Shown: positions 46,850 through 56,906 of the stretch, one piece after another
Layout of the letters: the number at the start of each line of letters is the position of its first letter
Numbering within the stretch: the stretch's first letter is position 1
DNA from: Mytilisepta virgata
Taxonomy: Eukaryota > Mollusca > Bivalvia > Mytilida > Mytilidae
Direction: 5' to 3'
Assembly (NCBI GenBank): GCA_028015205.1
Contig: CM051510.1
Location: 31,310,580-31,374,579, forward strand
DNA: 64,000 nucleotides
Notes under the pieces: model-generated
The model's database searches: none
The model's input: only the letters and a program-made list of their open reading frames with translations
What the model was told of the DNA's origin: nothing
Translations under genes and position numbers: made by a program

Positions 46850-49790
46850 ATAGCAGTTCTGACAGACTACTTTATCAAGTGGCCAAAGGTTAAGCCCTTT
46901 CCTGCAAAGCACTAAGCACTCCCAAGCACTCCAAACATATAGCAGAATTTATTGTTGAAGTCATTTGCAGACATGGTGCACCATCTGATATCATAACAGA
47001 AAGAGGAAGAGAATTCTGCAACAAAGTCAATGCCATTTTATGTAAAAAAACTGAACATCAACCACAAGGCTACTTCACCCTGCCACCCACAAACCAATGG
47101 CCTGACTGAGAGGTTCAACCAGACCTTAATGTAATGCTTTGACATTGACTTGGAATCAGTATTTGCAGCAAGTGTCTTCAAGAATCAGAAACCAGAAATA
47201 AACTAAGCAGAAATCTTTTACATAGTGTATGGCCGACAAACCACATTACCAATAGAACTGGACATTTCAGCGAGATATACTCAAAAGAAACCTCTGCAGA
47301 ACAATTTAACTAGAGATTTCAGTCCTTTGTCCACCTCTTAAAGAACCATTCAGACACTAATTAAGAGATGAAGAAAGCCCAGATAACACAAAAGAAATAC
47401 GGTACAGTTGTTTCTTCCTGGTCAGCAAGTATTGGTTAAGAATTCAAAGAGAATGAACAAGTGTGGTTACAAAATAATACATAATGGACAGGACCTTCCA
47501 CTAATACAGACTATGTTTCCAAACGTTTCTATAGATTTAGAGGGAAGGAAGAATGTATTAAACATAAAAAACCTGAAACTTAACCATGTTGCCAAGCAGT
47601 ATCTTACACCACAACCACAGGCACAGACCCTGAAAATACCAATCAAGCTGAAGACCAAATATCAAGCAGTAAGACTGAAATCCCTGAGAAGAACCTCGTC
47701 AAAACCGAGACGTCAAAAAACCAAGACAAGTAAAAGACTTCTGTAACAGCAAGTCCTGGTACTCCACTGAAATGGCTGAACACTATACCCAACAGTCAAC
47801 TTAATTCCTTGATAGATAAATGCATGCAGTATAACATTCCAAAGCCAAGAAATCTGAGTTTAGTGCTTGTGCCTCCACCTGCCCTCATCTGTCACTATAC
47901 CTGAAATGGAAGAAAAAACCCAAAGAAGTCATTGATAACTGCACAACAACCATTGCTGATAGACTGAAACCACGACCATTCATCAGCAGAATAGTTGATC
48001 CAGTTAAGAGAGTTTCTGCTATGACGGTTACCGTTGTACAGCTGTTGTCTTGTAAGAAGCAGATAGCACAAAACAACTACCTGAGGTCACAATTCCAACA
48101 TTAGATGAAGTATCTCTTGGTTACCCTGTCCAGTCAAAGTTTTGCTTCAGCTAGACCAGAACTAACCAGCGTCCCCGTGTGGCTGACTACTCCCTAACAG
48201 AAGCAGACCTCAAGACATTGAAACCAAGTCCGTGGTTAAATGACCAGGTAATTATTCTTAATATGGTTCATTACAGTAGTCTACATGTACATATGTGAAA
48301 TTATAACATTAATTCTTTCTAAAAATATTAATTAAGATCATAAATAATATTAAATTGAGAGTTTGGAAGTTACATATATTCAGTATTAAAATTTTTAAAA
48401 TTTTTATTTACATGATACGCTATCGGCCATATTGATAATTTTCTTCTTTGGTATCTTAGCTGCGAATGTACCTAAATGCAGCGTTTTAAAAGGAAGCTAC
48501 ACTTTTTGCAATATAAATGTTTACATGTTTTGTTTGAAGTCTACCAGCATGAAAATCTGTTGTATCATGACTTGCATAGTGATGGCCTACCTCACTTTGA
48601 GTAGCGATTAGATCAACCCCTTTTACACTTATATGCTTCCAAGCTTCCTAGCAATCAAGTGGAAAACGGAAGCTAGGCTATCACAGCTTGATCTTCGCGT
48701 AGATAATTTATTACATGTACATTTTTTCTAACTAGTATGTCATGTTATTGATATTATGAAATGATAAGGATAGTGCTTAAGCTTCAATCATAACAGCTAA
48801 TCTTCCTTCAACTGAAAAAGGCAGTGTATATGACTTCATAAAAGATGCACCTATTCTTGATATGCTATATGCAACAAGTTGGCCTGCCTTACTTACTTGT
48901 AGTAAAATGTAATATATAATAATTGTTTCTAAGAGCCTCCAATTGTCACACAAGTGTTATGACTCTGGTATTTGTCATGAGATGAATTGTATACATATAC
49001 AGGGATATCACTACAAAGATGTTATTTGCTTTTTAGGAATCACTGTAAAATTACGAGATCATACTTATGCCGATATGTTTCCATGACCGTTGGTTGCTCC
49101 TTGCTGCTAGACCAAAACAGAAGACCCTCTACATTTTAGATTCAAATGAAAATCCAGAACGCCTGAAAAGATTTATTCATCATTAGAGGTACTTTGCAGT
49201 TTAATGTAGAATATTGCATAAGACTGAAATGTTATCTATAATGTCTCATAGATATGTTTTTGAACACATGTACTTTTATTTTCATTTTCGATAAGTTGTT
49301 CAACATTAACATTTTGCTTGAAGTCAGAAAAGAAATAGATTCCAAAAAAATGGACAATTAACAACACCACTAAAACTACCCTCAATGTAGAGCACATACT
49401 AACATTTTAATTTTGCTGATTGTTTACTTAATTTATTTAAGTTCAATTCAGGATGTTCATGAAATCCAGACATGAAACTGTGAAGACGACACACATGAAC
49501 AAGTGGATCATGGGAAAGATCCAAATATCAAAACAGTCAGACAATGATTCATGTGGTGTTTTTGTGCTCTTGGTACGTATTTATTACCTCATTGACTCTG
49601 AGGTAAATTTAAATCGAGAAATGTAAATAGTGAAAAACATGATTAAACAGTTATGAGAAGAATTATGTTGGAATAATTAGTGTGTAAGTTGGGTTGCTGA
49701 ATGAATTGTTGACACTGATCCCCTTTATCAAACAGGGAATATAGTGCCGTTTGCAGATAACATGGTACAACGAAGACTGGACAATGTTTT
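46850..49790 (+). pseudogene. Decayed integrase plus Ulp1-type protease element
   Basis: Four blocks in order. (1) About 46853-47140: a DDE integrase core with LTDYFIKWPKV, IITERGREF (the second catalytic Asp of ITDQGREF is Glu here) and GLTERFNQ, broken by a frame change in an A-run near 47044-47050 and a stop at 47132. (2) About 47230-47750: YGRQTTLPIELD and an SH3-like tail (FLPGQQVLVKNSKRM). (3) 48180-48247: LTEADLKTLKPSPWLNDQ, the opening of a C48/Ulp1 protease, ending at a GT donor. (4) 49037-49188 (HDRWLLLAA, LYILDS) and about 49441-49572 (DNDSCGVFVLL, the catalytic Cys box). In-frame stops occur at 49046 and 49184. Integrase-Ulp1 combinations are known in Ginger/KRBA2-type elements. 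This copy is dead. Confidence 0.75.
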
Positions 49791-52160
49791 CCGAACCATA
49801 GGATATTAAAAAAAAAGTAGCAGGACCTAATTTAGTGACTGTATTTTAACTTCTAATTCCTTCTCTGTAGTCATTTTCTACATCCACCAGTGTTATGCAG
49901 TTGTTTCAGCTATAGTGATCTAGGTTTTTTTGTAATTTTTTATATCTTCAATCTCACCTCAAATATAATTTCAGGACATTGTAATCATTTTTCTTTATAA
50001 AATAAAATTTTTGAATTGATCCGGAGTCACATATTGTCAACCCAATGAAATGAGGAGATAAAAATACATTTATAAATTAATAATGACCTTTTTACATGTA
50101 CTATGTTATATAAATATTCTTGGATGCACTTTATTACTGTCCTCCATGTATTGAGCATCTAACCAACTAACATGGTCATTATAAAAATGAATTAGAGTTA
50201 CTCCCCTTCTATCATATTCTTTAAACCAAACCATATTTTTTAAATCTTCTCACCACAGTAAAAAATGGTTGTCATTTTATCAATTTTATAAGCTTGTTTA
50301 AAACTTTCAATAGCACCAGCACAGGAAACATGGTTTCCTTTAAGTTTACATGTATATATATAATAGGTAATTATAATAAGTAAGATTGTCAGATTCAACA
50401 TCTCCAAAAATTATATATTATAGAGGTCAAGTTACCCTCTCTCTTCGATCGGTATTGTGATTCATAGAACGCAGGAAAAATAGCTAGATGTCTGTTAAAG
50501 ACCTGGACATTTACTCGCGTACATGTAAACCGCATATTAAGAAATTTATGCGTTTGATAAACGTTTTACAGACTTTAGTACTATATTCATAAAACATTCG
50601 TTGCTATTTCGTCCTGTTTAGGGTCATTAGTGTGGTGATAAATAGTTGTTCAATGATTCATGTTGACGACGGACGTATGATGCAAGAAATATACGTAGTT
50701 ATGGCGACTGTTTTAAAAATGTATTAAAAGATTTAATAACAAATTGTACATGTACCAGTAACCACTATTTTTGATTTTGACTGTTTTGTCGCTTCAATAC
50801 AATTGGGTATATAGTAATCATTGAAGGTCAGCTAACCTACATGTCAATATATTACTGTAGGAATGGAAAGCGATACGGAATAAATTTCTATTTGTAAACA
50901 ATCCAGCATCAAAATCAGGATTAGAACATGCCTTAGTATACAGGTAGGGTGTATTGGGTCAAATACTTGAAAACAAATTCAATCCGAACAATAAAATACA
51001 GATGGAATAGAACGAAACATCCCCTACACAACAACAAAATAAGGAATACAAAAAGTATCATATTTTTAACGGATTTCGCAAAATTAACTTTGTTAAGGCT
51101 CAAACTGGATTTTCAAAACAGAAATATAGAATCTTACTTTCCGAGCAGTTAATCGTCGAAATGTGCAACGTGGCTTAAGTAGTTTTTTTTTATATTAATG
51201 CAACATATCTACTACTAACATATCTTCATATATCTGCATATTATTTCTATACGGTATTGTCATACACTATATGGAGATGTGCAATAAGGTTTCAGAATTT
51301 TGATTTTCTAAACAAGGGTCCCACAGTGGTCGAATTCTGAAACTTTTAGAACTTGCAAAAATGACTTTATGATATTAAGTCAAATGTTGGATTTTCAATA
51401 ATGAATATTTCTTCCTTAAAAAATAAAGTAAACCTTGGACTTTGCAAGACGGAATCGGTGTAATTCTACATATAATTTTTGCGTTTTCAACCGTTGTGAG
51501 TAATAATGAACAAACTGACATTTGTCATGATCACTTGGTTTAAGTGTAGTTACCTACAATATTTCACCTCAGTTGATAGTATTTTGATATAAGCTAGAAA
51601 TTGATACTTAATATTAACTGTTACGAAATTGTAAAATTTGTAAAAAGTAAAGAGTAACTCTCTCCTGCATTGCTATGTCCATAAAACAGTTTTGGCTTTA
51701 TCGCTTTTGGCCATTTTCTTTTTCTCTTCAACTTTCTGGGTTGTTGTTTTGGTTTTCAACATTTTAAGCCTTGATCTCAACTGAAGTAATGTGTACATAT
51801 TTTGCATCATAATTGGTACCAAGGTATTTTTGTTTTACTATCATATTTTTTTTCGTACGCTAAAATATGAAAGCATAATGAATGCAGTTTTCAGACTATG
51901 GGTAGCCAATGCATTTTTTTGTTCCTTGAATATACTTTAAAGATGGAAGTAGATAGTTTACATGTACAGGGGTTTTTTTCTACTAGAAACAAATATCGCA
52001 CTTATAAGACTAGGATACATGTATATGGCGTTAGCAATTATATAAAAGTGACCAAAAATCAAAAAAAAAAAAAAAAAAAAAAAAACCATGTTCTTTACAA
52101 TCAACATCAATAAGTATAAATATTCTCTTATGATTGACCAGTATTATCTAACTCTCGGAC
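49791..52160. other. Intergenic stretch, no gene recognised
   Basis: AT-rich, with a poly-A run near 52059-52086. Short open frames lack any family resemblance. Confidence 0.4.
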
Positions 52161-52164
52161 GATT

Positions 52165-52222
52165 AGGAAAATTTGATATCACATCGTGTACAATGTGATA
52201 TGAACTAGTGATATCAAATATT
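52165..52222. repeat. Short inverted repeat
   Basis: AATTTGATATCACATCG...GTGATATCAAATATT, with an internal second pair (ATCACAT / ATGTGAT). Confidence 0.55.
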
Positions 52223-52405
52223 TGCCCATTTGATTGGTCAACGCGTGATTGTGTAGGAAAATTACTATATTTTGACGCCATATTTGAAAGCAACATTAGA
52301 CGTTACAGAAACGTTAAGTTTCCCGCGGTCGGACGCCGAATCACAAACAAACAAATAATCCTGAAGAATCATAATTAGGAGAAATAGGTTTAACAACTCG
52401 TCAAA

Positions 52406-52538
52406 ATTAGATATCGCTTGATCTTGTTGATATCAACTCTCGTTATTTAATTTGGACTTTAATAATAAACTCACCAAAGGCTCGTTAAATATTATATTCA
52501 AATTAAATAACTCGAGTTGATATCAAGCGATTTCTAAC
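52406..52538. mobile_element. Foldback element
   Basis: Arms of about 48 bp: ATTAGATATCGCTTGAT... and its inverse ...ATCAAGCGATTTCTAA; the core TTGATATCAACTC and GAGTTGATATCAA pair exactly. Confidence 0.72.
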
Positions 52539-52621
52539 TCTCACTCATTGTAAACAATTTAAAGATATAATGTTTCTCCAAACTTACGTTTAAAAACTTA
52601 CCAGGTTTGGACCCAATATAA

Positions 52622-52840
52622 TTAAGTGAACGAGTCACAGCCAGGGAAAATATTAACAATAAAACAGTGCTGCCATAGACCCATTCTTGCAACATCCGAG
52701 TGTGACCAGGATCCACAGAAAACTGAAACCAAGAGCAATATAAATCCGATGTGAAGAATCACTGATGTCAATATAAGAACCTTAGTCTTAAAAGAAAAAT
52801 AATTATCAACTTCGATAATTAAGATGCTTGAACATGCCAT
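52622..52840 (-). pseudogene. Claudin-like first exon with an early stop
   Basis: Reading from the ATG at 52840: a hydrophobic TM1-like segment (VLILTSVILHIGFILLLVSV), then W in CGSW and GLWQHC, the same W-GLW-C pattern as exon 1 of the complete claudin-like gene at 14285. The frame hits TAA at 52622-52624, just before a good donor (CCTG then GTAAGT at about 52602). No downstream claudin exons were found on this strand. Either a dead paralogue, a sequencing error, or an exon that uses a donor I cannot see. Confidence 0.55.
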
Positions 52841-53064
52841 GATCGTTAATTATTTTAAAATACATTCGTTTTAAATTTCAGTGTATTATATTTATTTCTG
52901 TCAAGTTGGGAATAGTATTGTATATTCATAGTATTCAATATTTAAATGTTTTCCCAATACAAAGGCAAAGGCAAACAAATGCATGCTGACACTTTGGAAT
53001 GTTGAAATCGTAGCGATGAAGTGAGGAATAAAGGGATAAAACCGAAAGAAAAATTTGTTATTAT

Positions 53065-53777
53065 AATTTCTCCTATTCTTGAGGGGTTTAATCGGTGGGA
53101 TAAAAATACATAATATTTTTAACCACTTCCGGGTGATTAAATTTCTGCATGGGAATTCCCGCCGTTTTTTCTACAGTTATTGGAACGAGCAACGATATTT
53201 TCTTGAGGTTTTTGTCGAAAATCATAAGAGAAACAGATTCTCCTTAAATTTACTCCTGAGTAAAGGAATTAACTTCTCTCGATAGTTAAATTTTAGATTT
53301 TAACCACGCTCGCAAAAGCTCGCGATTTGAAATCGAACATTTAGCTATCTCAGAAGGAGAAATTCAATAACTCACTCGTAACAGAAGTATATATAACGTT
53401 ATAGATTCTCCTTCAGGTACGAGTGAGTTATGGAATTTCTCCACCCGAGATAGTTAAATTTTCGATTTTCAACTCGCGAGCATTTGCGACCGTGTTAAAA
53501 TCTAAAATTTAACTATTGAGGGTGGAGAAATTCCATAACTCACGAGTAAATTGAAGGAGAATCTGTTTCTCCTTTGAATTTCGACAAAAATTTCAAGAAA
53601 ATGTTGCTATGTAGTTTGCTTATATAGACGTCATTTCGGGACTTCTCTAATTTATCGTTCCAATAACAGTAGAAAAAACGGCGGTAATTCCCATGTAGAA
53701 ATTTAATTACCGGGAAGTGGTTAAAAAAATTATGTATTTTTATCCCACCGATTAAACACGTCAAGAATAGGAGAAAT
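53065..53777. mobile_element. 713-bp nested palindrome (large foldback element)
   Basis: Outer ends ATTTCTCCTATTCTTGA and its inverse. Outer arms run about 165 bp with high identity (TTTAATCGGTGGGATAAAAA, CGCCGTTTTTTCTAC). Inside each half is a second palindrome of about 120 bp based on TAAATTTTAGATTTTAAC and its inverse around a CGCTCGC centre (53285-53340 and 53450-53515). The right half has an extra 45-bp segment near 53600-53650. Non-coding. Confidence 0.85.
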
Positions 53778-53799
53778 TTATTTAATGACGTAGATTGAT

Positions 53800-53890
53800 C
53801 AATACATATTCTATGGTACCAGTTTAGATTTACAAGACGTGCATATTTCTTCAATTTAAGGCTCATCAATTGTTCTCAATGCTGAACATT
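53800..53890 (-). repeat. HHL repeat, copy 5 (core nearly intact)
   Basis: Minus strand: GCATTGAGAACAATTGATGA, then a stem II-like stretch, GAAATATGCACGTCTTG and AACTGGTACCATAGAAT. TGATGA and GAAA are both preserved; the first C is T. Confidence 0.5.
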
Positions 53891-54539
53891 AAATTTGAAA
53901 TTCAAGACAATAAATAAAAACATACAGGTGGTACGCAAAACAAGTATGTTTTATTACATTTAGTACCATGGAAAGTCATTTATAATTTACTTCTGGAATC
54001 TGATGGGGTGGAAAGAAAAATTGTTTTGTTTTCAAAATTTCTTATGACAGATAGGTTAGGAAATTGAATGTTAAGTTCATGGTCTGGTTCCAAGTTACAA
54101 TCACGGGTTACATTCTGAAATTAAAAAAAAAAAAACAAACAAAACAAGACAGTATTACCTTAAGGGAGGGCTGCGTAATCTTAAATATAGATGTGAATTA
54201 TGACTTGCGAGATGCACACTGCCTTTTTATTTGAATAAACATAAAAAATATCATGAATAATATGTGTAAAAAATTGATCCAAATATTTCAGATAAGCAGA
54301 GATGTTAATGTGGATAAAGAGCTGAATAAACAATAAAGGACATACATGTATGTTTACAATTAAAGTGTGTAGGTCATATGGAACTCCTGTCAAAGAAGAC
54401 TTTATAGCAAAGCTCTCAATGACTAATTTGATAAGGGAAGGATCTAGTAGAAAACTAGTTTGTAACCTTGTACTATAATTTTACTGATTTGGTTTTGATC
54501 CTAATTTCTTTTTATCTAATTTCTTACCCGGTTTTTTTG

Positions 54540-55100
54540 GTGGAGTCCATCTTGTTCATATGTTTTTACTGTAGTGCATGTATTGTTTTGGTCTTGTCTT
54601 CATTGTTTTCCAGAGTTTGTCAGTTGTTACGATTTTTCTCTCCTTCGAATATCCCTTTGGTATTTCTTGACTTTACTTCTTATCGGCTGAGAATATTACT
54701 TTTTTGCTAAAAAAATCAAACCAAATCGAAAACAGCATTTCCAGTGACCTTTTTTATTCTATTGACAATGGCGCTGCTTATTGAGTCCTCTATTTTGTTT
54801 TGGATGATGTTGGACCTGTTCCAACTGTCGTAACATTTCATGTACCTCCACCAATTTTCGAATACCACCGGATTGACTTTGTTGATCTTGCACGACGGAT
54901 GTCGTATACAGAGCAGGAACAGCGCACCCGTTTGGAGCACCTGAGTTCACTCCTGGTTTTAATAGAATTTCGGGTTGTTCATTATTTATTTAGTTTGCAG
55001 TGTTTATTTGTTGTGCTTAGGATTGTTTATTTGCCTTCCAGGGTTTGTCTGTCTAATGGATATCGTTCTTTTTGGTTTGTTCCTTATGTATATTTTTCCT
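54540..55100 (-). repeat. Dispersed repeat R2, inverted copy
   Basis: 54545-54690 is the inverse of 34750-34890 (TTTGTCAGTTGTTACGATTT). 54830-55095 matches 30720-31010 and typical R2 ends (GCACGACGGATGTCGTATAC, GTTCACTCCTGGTTTTAATA). Short ORFs here come from the repeat. Confidence 0.7.
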
Positions 55101-55807
55101 CTTTATAATGTCTGTAGTAGCTAAGGTAGCTTACAGAACAGCTGTACGGTTTAACAGTAAAATTGAAACAATCTGTATTGTACCTACACTTTTATGTCCG
55201 TTTATCATTATTTTTTATTTTCTTTATTTTTGTTATCATTTTGCATTGTCACCCGTTTTACAGATAAACGTTCCTGATGGATGCATTCAAATAAATGTAT
55301 AATGTAGAAAAAGAATTTTTTCATCTGAACGTATTTCCTACTACTCGGCCGATGTCGCTTTTGGTTTATTGCTTTAGCCCCAGAGAATAACAGTCCTTTA
55401 GTCAATATTTCTGTAGCCTCTCGATTTTATTTTTTAACTAAACAAAGTAACAATTTATTGCACCTTTCGTGCTATCAACAAATCCACTCAGTGGTACAGC
55501 GATTCTTAAAAAATTGTAATAAACGAGGGGATTTTTTAAATTGAACTCCTTAAAGTAAATTTATGGTAATGAGCGTACCTAGTGATAGTTCATCAAGAGC
55601 TTTAGTATTTGATTGATTAATTGAATCAGATAATTTAACCTTCTGCAGAGGTCATAAGCATGCATTTTTCCGAAAACGACAGAAGTGGTCTATATTATGC
55701 AGCTAGGGAACGCGATCCACGGTCAAAGAGGGTATCTGTATCCCCCATCTGGGGGAGTGCTTGGCATCTACGTGGGCATCAAAGGTGCCTACACTTTAGT
55801 ATCTGAG

Positions 55808-56085
55808 TTAAGGTATCCGGACCATAATAGATCATGATCGAACATTGTATCTCTTTTTGACCTTGAATGGCTGAACCAAACAATTTAAAGCTGCAATTTT
55901 GTATATATATTTTTTCAAGTTGAAACCCACTTTGTTGCTTATATGCAGAGTCTGTAAAAATAAGTTAGTTATATTGGCATTTCCGAACTTTGCCGATAAT
56001 TACCGAGGTCATTTGTATTGCGTTGTATGGAACATCCGGGAAATTTTGAATAATCACGTGGTCATTTATGGTCCGGATACCTTAA
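55808..56085. mobile_element. MITE with perfect 20-bp inverted ends and TTAA
   Basis: 278 bp. Ends TTAAGGTATCCGGACCATAA and its exact inverse. No ORF of interest. Similar layout to 26819-27100. Confidence 0.9.
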
Positions 56086-56906
56086 ATTTTCTGACAAATA
56101 TTAGAACATAATGAAATACAAATTCAGAGGTGATGTATCTCAACCATACACAGTTACTTTATGAACTTATTGAAATTTCTTCTTCTTTAATATGATATTC
56201 TTTGTAAGGGTATAACCAGCCATTGAAATACAGTCATGAACAATTGGGTCGTACTATGCAGAAAATTGCGTTGAAGGAAGATAAGGGGTAAATGAATAAA
56301 TAGCTTAATTTTCTTTTAATTGTGATCATTTGTAATTAGCCTAAAACATCTTATGTATCTTTTTAAATTTTCCTTTGTTTATTTATATTTAGCCCATCTG
56401 AAAGCCTTCTAGATTTTTATTTACACTTTGTTTATTTTACTTCTGTCAATGTCTTTTTCAAAATATTTAGTGTAATTGTTATATTAAATATAACATAATT
56501 ATAACACTAATTTACATTGGAGTCCGTGGAATAACTGGTACATCTATAAACATTCATGCTACATGCAACTCTTTGACATGTTTCACGCTATCAACGTATT
56601 ATATTGTTTAATCAAATTCACAAAAATATATAGAAAGAAAAGAGAAAAAAAGTTAATTTATATAAGGAAAACCGTTCGTTTTGAGTCTATGATATAATAA
56701 GATACAGAATCATACTTATCTACAGAATGATGATTTTTCAGATTATATAATTATTCAGAAACAAAAACTTAGGATAATAACCAATTTTTATTGTTTTTTC
56801 TTGAATTAACACGAACCCTCCGAAATCTCTTTGTAGTATTTGGACGGAATCGTTCATTTGTGAAAAGAGAAGTGAAGAAAAAATGATGAAAAGACCAAAA
56901 TACGTA

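Noticed and set aside
54800..55108. 102-codon plus-strand frame
   Set aside because: It coincides with dispersed repeat R2, whose other copies break the frame.
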